64,000 nucleotides of DNA, taken from Otatea glauca. Lineage: Eukaryota; Streptophyta; Magnoliopsida; Poales; Poaceae. Shown here piece after piece: positions 11,060 to 21,750 of this stretch. The position numbers and the translations under genes were made by a program. The DNA lies in NCBI GenBank assembly GCA_036346275.1, contig CM070713.1:72036382-72100381 (forward strand). Direction: 5' to 3'. The stretch's first letter is position 1. Each line of letters begins with the position of its first letter. The notes beneath the pieces are model-generated. The model searched no databases, was not told where the DNA came from, and saw only the letters and a program-made list of their open reading frames with translations.

Positions 11060-12700
11060 TGGTTCGAATGCGACCGGTCCCTGGCGCGCTCGTGGACCGG
11101 TGGAGACCGGAGACGCAAACGCGTTCTACCTTCCAAGTGCGGAGAGATGGCTCTGACGCTGCGGGGACATGTCGTACCTCTTAGGCCTCCCATGCGGGTC
11201 CAGCGGTCATGCGCCGCACGACGCCTCAAAATCACGTGGCACGCCGAGTTGTCCGCGCGCGTTTGCGAGGAGTGCGGCACCCCGGCAGCCTACCAGCCCC
11301 TTAGGGAGGCTGGCGCCACGGACCGACGAAGGCGTGGTACGCTTCGATTCTGGTGAGTACCTCTTTCTTTGAGAATTAAAATAGAAGCGCCAAGTTGCGA
11401 TAATGTTTGTTGCGAACGCCGCAGCTCAGCTTCTCCACCCGCACGCGGAGGAGGCGGACGTGGCCCGCCACTGGAGGCATACCTCTGTTGTTGTTCGGTT
11501 GGGTGATGTTCCGTCCTCCCACGGAACACGGTGAGACCGTCAATCACCGATCGAAGCACGCCAAAGACATCGCCGACACCCGGTGGATGAGGTAACACAC
11601 TCGGTTCAATCTCGTCTCGTGAGCACGTCTAACTCCCCTTGTAAACAGTGATGCACGGTGGTCGTGGGCCTCGGTGTGCTTGCGACGACGCATGAGGTGC
11701 ATGCGACGCCGTCTATCGGGCGAGCACGACGCGACGATGTCGTTGCGCCCTACTCCTCCGATTGTGGTCTTGGGAGCGCTTCTCCGTCGCGCAGCTGTTG
11801 TTGACACGACACCGTACCCGAGGAGCTTTACCGACCGGTGGGTGGCCCACCATGGGCCACTCTGGTCCGGCAGCGGTATGCTCCTCGTATCTTTTCCCAC
11901 TAACGCACTTGAATAACCTTCGCCATTTCTTATTTCCTCGCGGCGGAGGTTCGCGCGACCGACAGTGAGGAGGTCTATCGGGAGTTCGTTCGGAGTTCGA
12001 CCGCCTCCACGACGAGGACGTCGCGGTGGGCGCCATACACCGCGTACAACGTCCACGCCCGAGCACCTCACGGGTCTCCGTGCTTTGCCACGAGATGAGG
12101 CCTTTGGTTCACCCGTAAGGTGCTCGTCTTTGACCTTTGTGTCGAGGAGTACTCCCGCACCGAAAGCTTGCGGCGATTCGGCTGTTCAGATCCTTTCCTT
12201 TGCCGCCTCGTCACGTTGTCGCGCGCGGGCTCACAGTACTTTGCCCGATCCTACTACTCCGCATCTTTGCGAAATTAATGTGGTGTGTACTTCCGCTTTT
12301 TGCATTGCAGATGACCGGATGGGTCTTTGCGGTGGGCTCTCGATTCGCAGACCGTGTCGCAACCATGGGCCTGCGGTGGGACGCCGACTTTCGAGAGGGT
12401 CACCGAGACCCGGCCGACGACCATGACATGTCGATCGGTACATGGAGTGGTTCGTCCCATGACTTCGCCTCGGGGTGGGTACACACCAGACCGTGACGTC
12501 GCCACGGCATGCATCGATAGCGGACACGTACCCTTCACAGATGTCCCGGAGGGACAACGCCTCGGTAAGTGTCGCAATCGAACCTACATGGGCACGTCTT
12601 TTTCATGTAACTTACGTAATACCAATCGGCGTTACATGCGCACTCGGCTCTTGGCGGAGATTGAGGTGGAGGCTGTGTCCATGTTGACGCGCCTAGAGGG
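11060..12700 (+). pseudogene. Plant mobile domain (PMD, MAIN-like) gene remnant
   Basis: PMD landmarks occur in the right order but in changing frames: ALVDRWRPET (near 11086), SYLLGLP (11169), EADVARHW (near 11450), LWSWERF (11762), GALPTGGWPTMG (about 11.83 kb), and VLVFDLCVEEYSR (about 12.12 kb) with RRFG. Two GTGAGT/GTAAGT-like donors and several CAG acceptors suggest an original multi-exon gene. Frameshifts (for example after RPET) and stops show it is dead. PMD proteins (MAIN, MAIL1) act in silencing and genome stability in Arabidopsis; transposon copies have no proven role. A copy of the first part lies inverted at 39.2-39.56 kb. Confidence 0.75.
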
Positions 12701-13459
12701 CATACAGTGACCACCGCCGAGTCCGAGACGGCTTGGGGTCGGGTCCTCGCTCACGGTGAGGCGGTTGGCTCGCAGCCCGCCGAGGCGCGGAGACGCGTCG
12801 GCGACGAAGACACACGCCGTCACCGCCCCAAAGACTCGCCCTACCCCCGGTGCCCGTCACACGCCCCACGCACTGCAGGGGGCGGTGGCTGACGAGGCTC
12901 CTTCGCGTCTCGCCCCTACCCCGTCGGTTCCTCGCTACGCTCCCACGCAGCGATGAGGGGGCGATGGGGCTGGGAGGCTCCTTCGCGTCTCGCCTACCTG
13001 CCGGTTCTCGCTACGCTCCCACGCGGCGGTGAGGCGGTGGTGCTGGAGGCTCCTCGTCGTCCGCGCCCCCAAAGAGACCCTAGGGTGGTTTCGACGAGCC
13101 TTCGACAGCGAGTTCGACTGGAGGAGTACCTTTCGACCGACTACCTCGACCCTCTCGGCTCTGAGTGCGCCGCCACAGACTTGGCCTCGCCGCCAAGACT
13201 ACTCTACGCTGCGCCGCAGGCCGGGCCTAGGAGGGACGTCGTCGCGTCGCCACTCACCTACCCCACGGGCGATTAGGAAGCGTGGCGTGATTGACTTGTT
13301 ATGCGGATGTATTTTTGTAATGGCTTTACGCCAGCAAGACACATTGTATAACTCCCCGAGTTAGTAACATGACAGCGTTATCACTATAAATTGTTCAAAT
13401 CATTTATGCATTGCTTGCCTATGCCACACGACGTGACAACACACCAACGTTTCGGTACA

Positions 13460-13567
13460 CCTATCGCCTCTAGTAGGGGCGATCGCCCTAATGTGAGGCG
13501 ATCGCCCTTACATGGGGCGATCGCCCAAATATGAGGCGATCGCTCCATACCCGGGCGATATCTGCCC
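13460..13567. repeat. 19-bp-phased array of GGCGATCGCC palindromes
   Basis: Perfect palindromes GGGCGATCGCCC (13477-13488), GGCGATCGCC (13497-13506) and GGGCGATCGCCC (13515-13526), then GGCGATCGCT (13535-13544), have centres exactly 19 bp apart. A half site lies 19 bp before the first and a decayed GGGCGATATCTGCCC 20 bp after the last. Spacers differ, so it is not a simple tandem repeat. The array precedes the GRF-like gene by about 80 bp. Confidence 0.85.
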
Positions 13568-13642
13568 TTTATAACATTCGTTCTCACAAGCGGTCTCGCA
13601 AAGAATAGCGGGAGAAAGAATAGAGGTGAGCATCAATCGAAA

Positions 13643-14253
13643 ATGCCGGCGTGCAAGTGCAAAGGGTAAGGGAAGGCAAAGGAAGAAGCAAGTGCATGCC
13701 CGCTGAATTTAGCGTGCAAGATCTCTTCCTACCTCGTGGAGTCAGTAGCACCCATGTGTATGTGCGGAGATCTTTGCAGCTTGTCCGCTCTGGGAAATTT
13801 CAACTTGGAAGAGGAGGTATTGAAGTGCCGCAACTACGCCTTCGATTCACGGAGAAGAGCACGAAGGATCGCCGCATGGTAACAATCGTCTGGGTTACAT
13901 AATATTTGTGAATGAAACTTTGCTAATTTACGTTTCATGCGGTCACCTCCGCCCATGTGAATTTGAGTAGTGGTTTGATACGGAGATCAACCCGAGGACC
14001 AACGGCTTCTTGACCAAGCCAACCGCGAGATGAGTTCACGAGGCGGTTTCAAGAACAACGCGATGCCGCGCGAGGAGGCATGTAGGAAGCGGAGGAGAAG
14101 GAGGCCGAGAGAGAGGAAGCGAGAGAGGGCGGACGTGCGAGAGAAGCTCACGAGGCATGGGCGAATGGGAAGTGGCCTCGAAGCACTCAATAGGCGTCTG
14201 GTGTTAACTTTGGTTTTCTTTGTTCGTGGTACTCCTTTTAGTTTTAAGTCGTA
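13643..14253 (+). pseudogene. GRF-like zinc-finger small gene remnant of the mobile element
   Basis: From ATG 13643 the frame reads MPACKCKG, a TAA at 13667, then in the same frame ASACPLNLACKISSYL, PMCMCGDLCSL, FNLEEEVLKCRNYAFD and RRRARRIAAW before a stop. The CxCG..C..N....C spacing resembles a GRF-type zinc finger. After an intron-like gap, CEFE (stop) WFDTEI and a long Arg/Glu-rich coiled-coil-like tail follow to about 14.25 kb. Small proteins of this plan accompany PMD-type elements. In-frame stops make it a pseudogene; function is unknown. Confidence 0.55.
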
Positions 14254-14281
14254 ATAAGCAGTCGCGAACAGCGTTTAGAGG

Positions 14282-14312
14282 GCACCGATCGCCCGTGTAT
14301 AGGCGATCGCCC
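14282..14312. repeat. Second GCGATCGCC palindrome cluster
   Basis: Two further sites with the same core, GATCGCCC (centre 14288.5) and GGCGATCGCCC (centre 14306.5), lie 18 bp apart just after the GRF-like remnant, so the palindromes bracket that gene. Confidence 0.75.
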
Positions 14313-14431
14313 ATACACTGAAGCGACGGGGGCATTTTTCTATATGAAGCATGTACTCTACATGAGCCCCCGTATATTTTATTAAGTAGATCTTTCCAAT
14401 CTTCTTGGGATATACAACATATTAGAATACC

Positions 14432-14620
14432 ATGTGCTCTTTTTTTACAGGTCATTGTCGACCAGTTTGTACATACTATCCTTTTGAATTATTTTGTCCT
14501 TTTCATGTGTATCCTCAGGCATTATTTCATGCATTAGATAGGTTTTTGATGGTTGAACCCAATCTGCACGATGCTCGAGTAAAGCGATTTCTGAAGTGGT
14601 CAATCCTCTATGGATGATTT
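14432..14620 (+). other. Isolated coding-looking ORF, unknown
   Basis: A 61-codon frame follows a good splice acceptor (TTTTTTTACAG) and ends in TGA. Its second half, with ALDRFLMV and HDARVKRFLKW, looks protein-like (amphipathic, no low complexity). No family was recognised and no further exon was found. It could be a captured host exon inside the transposon nest or chance. Confidence 0.25.
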
Positions 14621-15199
14621 ATAGAGGGTTCAGACAAATATTCAAGAAAAACAATTGTTGGAACAAGTGATTGTGAGAAACCCAATTAGGGTGATTGGTT
14701 CGCTAGAGTATTAACTTTATGTGAATATATTGGACTTTGAAACTACTATTTTTTTAATTTCCCACTTCGTCGAAACATCGATATTCCTTACTAACCTGGT
14801 TTATGACTAATTGCTAATCACCTTTCTCCAAAAGTCAACAAACTTTAAGGACTTAGCCGCTTGTACTCATCTTAAAGACCTTCATACTCTATCATGTTAT
14901 TTGTAGTAGAGAGTTGTATTTGGATTACATATTGTAAGGGGTCGCCTTGTGGTGTGACCAGTACTATACCAACCCCTGAGCCTTCAAGCTCTCAAGAACC
15001 ATCAAAATACAATGTCTAGTGATCATCTGAGATGGATTTAGTATGTTCCTTTGGTTCAGAATTAGTCTATTTAGCCAAAGTTATGACTAGTTTGCGATTT
15101 AATTGATGTTTGAGCAACGAAATGGATATCAAATTACCAAAGTTTTACTGCCTAGTTAGCAATACAACAAGTTGCCTCTTGACTATGAAGAATACCTTT

Positions 15200-16955
15200 T
15201 AAAGCAATGAGTATTTGATTGTGTTTGAGCCTGTGGTGCTCATGTTTGAGTTTATTTTGGTTTTAAGCAATTTGAGTTGATGTGAGTTGACCAGGACCAA
15301 TGACATAAGGAGGTCGCATCAAGAGAGCTTCGAGTGATCGTGGTGGCCCTAAGTGGTCATGGCACCCGTGAGTGGTCGCGGCGGCCCTGAGTGGTCTTGG
15401 CACCCGTAAGTGGTCGTGACCTTTGAGTGGCCTTGGCACTTGTGAGTGGTCGTGGCCTAAGGTGGTAATAGCCTAAATGATCTAAGGTGGGATCTTTAGA
15501 TGTTTGACCAGTCAACAATTTTTGTCTGATTACTGTTGCATATTTTGTTGAGTAATGCTATGTGATGTTTTGCTTGTCCGAGATGCTTGCAGAACTTCGG
15601 AGCTAGGTCATGGTAAGATGGAGGAGGCCAAGACTAGGCTAGAAGAGATGGGGTCCAGACGATCAAGATGATGCACAAAGATGACTAAGGCCGGGGATTT
15701 GCTACAAGTCGGGATAACAAGTGGATGGATGAGATGCTAACTTAAGCCCTACTCAAGTGAAGGAGGATCGTTGGATCAAGGATTTACGGGTGGAGTAGTG
15801 ATTAAATTAGCGTTTGTGGTTAAAATCAGTTATGTCGTTGGGTTGCGGGTTAGCACATGTATGAGTGAGGGAGTGAATTTCAACCCTTAATGAGGTTTCT
15901 TAAGGGTTAAGAAGGTCATCTAAGGTGAAGATTACTCCTGGCCATTTATAAATAGAGGGGTGGAGGGATGCCTCCACGCCAAGTCTTAGAGAAAGGTTTC
16001 CTAGTTTCTTCATGCTCTTTTGAGCTTTTCCTACCTAGAAGTGTGGCTTTGTAACCATCCATCTCAAATCAATGCAAGATCTAAGTTCATCTATATTCTG
16101 AAATTTAGTTTATTTCTTGCATTTTTGCTTGGTTCTTTCATGCAACATGAGTTTTGCTTCACCCCCTTCTACTTGCTGTGTTTCTACTGAATCTAGGATG
16201 CGTAAGAGATTGAGAAATTCATCTAGAATATGTTCGAACCCAACAAGATTCATTAGAACTTATTCTTGCTCAAGTTTTGGTCCCCACCTTTTTGAGTTTT
16301 TTATCTCTCTTTGGTTTCCTTATTTCTTGATCTTGTGCTGCCAAGGATGAATGATTGATGGATGAATCTTCTTTAGATCATATCCTAATCATCTAGGTAA
16401 GCTTTACCAAGATCTCCAAAGTTCTTCTCAAGAAACTGGTTTTTGGTTTGAAAAGGAAGGATTCGTGGTAGATCGTGTTCTTGCACATTTGGTTGTTGTT
16501 TTTTCGTTGCTCTTGCTTGTTGTGACTTGTAGGATATTATTCAAGATCATCAAGATCAAATTTAGCCCACGAGCAAGCTCAGATTGATATTTGTGCTTTT
16601 GACCCGATTGTTGTGCAACCTTCCCGAGACTTGAAAAAGGTTAGAACTTTGAAGTCAATCTTTGCGATGGATGGTTGGAATAGGTTTCTGACATCAATAG
16701 GAAGGTGTATGTAAAATTTCACGGGATTTAAATCAGCTGATCAAAAGTAATCTTGATTCTTGGTTTTCAAATTGTGTTGATTTTACTGTTCATTCTGATT
16801 CATCTGGGAATACTGAACTTTTGCCTAGTGCCGGCCTGACTGAGTTTTTTGGGTTGGCGTTTTTAGCTAGAGAAGTGGCTTGAATTTTTTGAGGGGAAAC
16901 TTTATTTGGCACCTATTCACCCCCTCTAATCGCCGTTTTAGTCCTTCACCTTGGC
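15200..16955 (+). repeat. Long copia LTR (SIRE/Maximus-like), borders approximate
   Basis: The right end reads TTTGGCACCTATTCACCCCC followed by CTCTAATCGCC, the usual 3' end of long LTRs of the SIRE/Maximus lineage. A TATA-like TTTATAAATAGAGG lies near 15945, followed by a transcribed-looking pyrimidine-rich leader. The left end is probably near TGTTTGAGCC at about 15.22 kb. No matching TSD or internal region was found, so it is a solo or truncated LTR. Confidence 0.55.
15333..15460. repeat. Minisatellite, about 19-20 bp units
   Basis: Six to seven degenerate units of the type GTGGTCNTGGCACCCGTGA run in tandem inside the long copia LTR. Confidence 0.7.
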
Positions 16956-17061
16956 TTGAAATTTTTAGGTCAGTAGCTTCTCTTAGACTAGGTGAGAAAG
17001 CGATGCACTTTGTGTATGGCCCCAAATTTGGTCGGATATTACGACCTTTATCATGATTATT

Positions 17062-18424
17062 TGTTAGTGTTATGCCCTTGAGGCAATCATTTAGATGATT
17101 GTAACATGACTATGTTTATGAATAATAATATGATTATTGGTCCAATGAATGTATATCATTGTATTGATCAACAAGTATGTGACTTGATTATGAAGCTCTT
17201 TACTTAATGATGTAATTCGATAAATATCTACGATCGGATATCATCGTATAGGACTACGATGAATAGATCAAAGACATGTAGTGATCGATGATCATGCTTC
17301 ATAGATCATGGGATATGGAGATATCATCTCTACATTGTGGACCATGTTGAAGAACATGGGTTAGATAGACCCGCTATGGGACAACTGCGAGAATGTTTCA
17401 TTCTTATGTGTCATCAGTGTATCTCATACCTAGAAGATGTATGATCCTTATACCGAGATTGTCATATTCCCTACATGTGTAATAGTTTTCCTTGGGGCTA
17501 TCAAACACTACTTCCTAACCGGATAGTTATAAAGGTAGCTTTCATGTTTACTATGAAACGTGCGAGAGGAAGTGAAGCGATCAAGATGGAATTTGCCACT
17601 CCAATGAAACGGAGATATATGACAAGGCCACTCGTGTGATATGATTAAGAAAGTGCATGGCCATACCGTGATTGAGAGTCAATCACAACTTATTAATATA
17701 TCACGGATACGAGAGATGGATTGAATCATCAAAGGATGACATGCTTCTCGCCTTGAGATCAATCTTCATATACTTGGCAAAGGGATTATTACATGAGTTC
17801 TTTTGATAGGTTACTCGATTTGATCACAAGTATGTTTGGGAGTTGGCATACTTTGCAAGAAGCGCTACCAACTATTGGATTGAAAAGGAGTTTTCGAATC
17901 CATGTCCAAACGTATGTGAACCCGCAGGTCACACACTTAATGGGTGGGACGCATTAATTTGGATTGGATCCGTAATTAATGAACCTCGTGGGCTTAGCAT
18001 CTTTGGTGGGCCTGGTTTAGGGTTTCATCTCGTGGCTATATAAGGAGGGAGGAGGAGGCGCGAGTGTGCTTTCCACGGTTTAGGTTTGATTCACTTGAAA
18101 CCCTAGCCTCCTCCTCTCGCCGCCCTGCCGAGCGACTAGGTGCTTGCACACGACGCACTGGCGTTCCATCTCTGGACGTGTGGACTCTTTGCGGTGGACG
18201 CTGCTGCGGCTCGCGGCGTGGGAGGGCGATCCACGGCGAGGCGAGGACGATCCACTACATCGACGCAACGATCGCGGCGAGGGCGAACCACTATATCGAC
18301 GCGCGAAGGATTCGCAATCGCGGCGTCTAGTGGTAATCTTATCTATGATCCCTTCTTGCGAGTAGCTTTACGGTTGCGCGGTAGTTTTTTTTTGTGCTAG
18401 CGTAGCATACCGCGTTTCCCTTCA
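17062..18424 (+). mobile_element. Ty1/copia solo LTR, 1363 bp, with TSD TTATT
   Basis: Starts TGTTAGTGTTATGCCCTTGA and ends CGCGTTTCCCTTCA. It is flanked by the identical 5-bp duplication TTATT (17057-17061 and 18425-18429). A TATA box (GGCTATATAAGGAGG, near 18035) and a GC-rich leader mark it as an LTR in plus orientation. The opening sequence resembles LTRs of Angela/BARE-type copia elements. It is inserted in the gag region of the minus-strand gypsy element, whose sequence resumes on both sides. Confidence 0.85.
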
Positions 18425-18429
18425 TTATT

Positions 18430-19509
18430 AGGAGAACAAGGTCGTCTACGATCATGGTTAGAGCGCTCACCTGGGCCTACCCTCTTGAACACGCTTCGTC
18501 GGGGCATATCATCCTCTTGATAGTGGTTGTTGCTGTGATGGCGATGTCCAGTGGCAGAGTGGTCTGCCCTGGAGTTGGTCTTGTATCTTGAGGATTGTGA
18601 AAGACTTTGCACTTCTGCAGCATCCTCTTGCAGTTCTATAGAGAATGAATGAATGACCAAGAAGTCATGCTCATTGTTTTCCCTGCTGAGTGGTTGAGGG
18701 TCACATTTTATAGCATGCGAACGAGATCCACCCGGGTTTCAACATGTGAAGGAGATGTTACGTTGTTAAGATATCTTACCGTTGTCCTAGGGGCGATCTG
18801 GGGGCATGGTTGGCGAATGTTGTTGAGGGCAACCTCCGCTGCGTTAGTGTTGGGGCTCCTGGACGTCCTTGTGCATTAGAGTGACATTGGCAACAAATCT
18901 CCTCCATTGCCTTCTATATGGAGGCAAGCAACTGGTTGTTACATTGTTCCTACACCAAACATTCGGCCTGATCCTAGGCCTCATGTTGTTAATGTGCCGC
19001 TCATCGTTCGTCGGTCTCATCGGTGTTGATGACTGGACATGCACAGAGGTCAGAGCAGATAGAGGGTGAAAACATCCTATCCTTCTCAGAGTAGGGGTAG
19101 TAGTCGAGATCATGGAGTAGATGTTTTAGAGATGATTCTGCCAGAACCTCGGCATTGACATGGTCAGCAAGATCTTCATTGGGCACCTTAACATTGACAT
19201 CGTGGTTACCTATCTCTCCAGTTGAGACAAGAGTGGGAAAGTACTTGCCCTCGGAGTTACTTGGGAGCGGAGCGTAGCCTTCACCGCCTCGGCCCCAACG
19301 GACTAGGTTGCGAGAAGTGCAGGTTCTTCCTTGGGAACATACTTGAGGTTGAGGTCACATTTGCACTCTCCTTGGGGACATAGTCCTCGTCCATGAGGTC
19401 GGTGTAGTCAACAAAGTAGAAGGTATTATCCTTATCCATGCACGAGGGCTTGAAAACATCGCAATAGCGATCTCCGGCTTGATGATGCTATCCTTCTAGC
19501 ACCAACTAT
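18430..19509 (-). pseudogene. Gag-region remnant of the nested gypsy element
   Basis: On the minus strand short frames carry Gag-like, charged low-complexity sequence: DNTFYFVDYTDLMDEDYVPKE near the 5' LTR and, further on, RHHSNNHYQEDDMPRR and an arginine-rich tail. The leader GTTGGTGCTAGAAGGATAGC between the LTR and this frame looks like the primer-binding region. Stops interrupt it. Identification is by position and composition. Confidence 0.5.
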
Positions 19510-19985
19510 TGACGATTGAGACCCAGAGCCCTTTATTGAATTTACAGGAAAATAAAATAAGAGAGTACAATCAAACAGATATTTTATTGCCATAGAAAGA
19601 ATGTTATAGGAATGAATTTGATTTGTTCTAGGGCATGCAGGACCCTATTTTTGTCTAAGTGGTGCAGTTAATGCCGTTAAAGGCACATTATGTCTTCACG
19701 TATGTGTCTTTGTTGTTTTGAACCGTCGTATCTCTTGGCCAACCATTGTAAATTGCTAGGTACACCAATAACTGCTCTCACGTTAATCATATGGGAAACT
19801 GATGTCTCCCGACCAGTTTACCTAGTCAGGGTTTATAGAACCATATGATTGGTCGTCTCTCGGTAATAACCGGCAGTTGTTGGCTTCCAACCAGTTTGTT
19901 ACTAAAGGGATAAGATTTTCTTTAAATTGTGGTCATAAATATAACCGTTTTATGAAGTGCACCCTTAATATATGGATCCGTTTTT
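19510..19985 (-). repeat. 5' LTR of the nested gypsy element
   Basis: Direct repeat partner of 7257-7763. The outer end fades at about 19985, where alignment stops at TTTTTCATAA, so the first bases of the LTR are lost or changed. No TSD was identified. Confidence 0.7.
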
Positions 19986-21742
19986 CATAATAAAAATATG
20001 GGAGTGTCTATCAAAACCCTAAAATTGATTCGGTCAAAAATCCACGTCACTACTCCATTTAGTTATGCTTGATGTCCTTTGATTTTTGGTATCTTGAGCC
20101 CATTGGGCACAGAAAAGTGACTTTGGTCGGATGCTATGTTTTGCAATTCAAGTAAAGATACTCGTCTTCTTGAACAACACACAAAGACAGGGGGGACTCA
20201 TCCACTGAAACAGCCTATTCTAGTTTTTCTTGACTGGCGTTATTACGCATCTTGAGCCAAGCGTCACTAGTATATTTGATGAACCAATCGAATTTGGACT
20301 TGAAATTACATGTGGGAAACCTATTCGTTTGTGAGAAAACCTCTTCCCAATTTGATGCCAAATTGGCGTGTCTAGCATTGTTAGATTGAAACAGTGGATT
20401 TAGACAAATATTTCCGATATATTTACTCTTCGGTCCATCAATTCAAAGCAATTTCGAATGAGGACTCGACAGTTCCAGGTCACCCTAGCTTCGCTTAACA
20501 TTTTGTGGTTTCTGCCTTTTTCCCTGTTTTCGCCCTTCTCCCGTGGAAGTTTGCTTACCTTGTTTTACACACCATGATTAATATCTTCAACTGTTCATCA
20601 AATCATTTGTAAATGAAACTCTCATCATTACAAAGGTTATTACTACAGAAAAGCCCTCGGTGAACCATGATGTCTTGTTTATTTCCTTCCTTCACAACTC
20701 ATCTATCAAATAAGAGAGGAAGGGAACAATAGTCTCCTCAGAAACCACCATTTTGCAAAGCCAAATCATGACAAAAGTTCAACATTTTATAAAGTCAAAT
20801 CATGACAAAAGCATTTAGCTACTGTCTTGGCATGAGACAATTGCGTGTCACTTACGACGAGCCCAGATTAGTAGTGATAACAATAATCTGGTGGGGACAA
20901 GTACAGTCACATCAAGACTAAAAAAACTCCGAATGGTAGACTAATCTAGTAGTACACCTTTGGCTGATACGTTGATCTCTCAGCATTTTGAGCAAAATCC
21001 AAGAGTTTCCTTAATATAACGGTAGTATGTAAAGCATCTTTCAGCCATAAGGTGCCTCAAATGATGGGAACGTGGGCGTTTGATTTCCTTAATGCTGCCG
21101 CCTTGTCATAACGCACGCTTTCTTCTGATTCTTTCTCCAGCCACCTTGATTAAGATGAACGAAAAGGCTCGTCCTTATTTGATCTCCTTGCCAGGTGGTG
21201 TCCTTCGCAGATCGGCCGTGCTCTTTGTTGATGCGTGTCCCACCAAAACGCCATGATCAGTAATCAGTTCGACGTGTCGATCGTTATTTAAGCATGAATA
21301 CAACAGGGCACCGTCCTCTGCTCCGACCATTCTACTTTGCGAACACTCGGTTGATGCGTATCGCAACCATGACGAGATTCAGAAACAAGAGCACTGACGC
21401 ATATTGGACCTACTAGACTACAATTTGTTGGAAAGAATACAAAGACTGTTCTTTAATTATGCCGAAAGTACTCCTTGGAATGCAAGATTTGCAGCACTTA
21501 CTGGATCCCTAGTTCATACTACCGATATTTCGTCGCATCATTGGAACAGCTCAGATGTAATCGTTACACTTGGTATGAGTTGGCTGGCGTTGGTAGGAGT
21601 ACACACTTTTCTGTTTCTTCCCATGGCACTATGGCAGCACCGCAGTAGTGGCGGCGGTGGTGGTAGTAGTATTCTACAGGCTAAGAGGCTCAGCTAGAGG
21701 GGTAGGTTAGGCCAACTGGCCAAGGCTTACAAGCCAAGCATG
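19986..21742. other. Unassigned intergenic sequence
   Basis: No gene was recognised. On the minus strand near 20.25-20.34 kb a short frame reads NFKSKFDWFIKYTSDAWLKM, protein-like but unidentified and bounded by stops. The rest is AT-rich without terminal repeats. Confidence 0.35.
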
Positions 21743-21750
21743 GCCACGGC

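Larger units (their letters stand above)
10050..14320 (+). mobile_element. Element carrying plant-mobile-domain and GRF-like pseudogenes
   Basis: A GC-rich block abruptly replaces the AT-rich gypsy sequence after about 10050. It contains, in order, a conserved module of unknown function (10.3-10.95 kb), a PMD gene remnant (11.06-12.7 kb), a low-complexity GC zone, a palindrome array (13.46-13.57 kb), a small GRF-like zinc-finger gene remnant (13.64-14.25 kb) and two further palindromes (14.28-14.31 kb). Base composition is unlike the flanks. PMD genes are known passengers of plant DNA transposons and retroelements. The outer termini were not recognised, so the superfamily is open and the borders are approximate. 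Confidence 0.55.
7257..19985 (-). mobile_element. Degraded Ty3/gypsy (Tat-like) retrotransposon with nested insertions
   Basis: Two related direct repeats (7257-7763 and 19510-19985) bracket gag-like sequence on the right and integrase on the left, both on the minus strand. The element therefore reads right to left: 5' LTR, gag, (pol), integrase, antisense ORF, polypurine tract, 3' LTR. A polypurine tract (CCTTGGGGGCTAGT on the minus strand) abuts the left LTR, and a GTTGGTGCTAGAAGG leader follows the right LTR. The reverse-transcriptase part is missing or unrecognisable. At least three later insertions sit inside: the PMD element (about 10.05-14.3 kb), a long copia LTR (15.2-16.95 kb) and a copia solo LTR (17.06-18.42 kb). 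An order with integrase after RT and an extra antisense ORF is typical of the Tat lineage. Confidence 0.7.

Noticed and set aside
12137..13364. Overlapping ORFs of 60-127 codons after the PMD remnant
   Set aside because: GC-driven open frames on both strands without family motifs beyond the PMD blocks already noted.
13460..13567. CRISPR-like regular spacing
   Set aside because: Repeats are 10-12-bp palindromes with 7-9-bp spacers in a plant transposon; no CRISPR context.
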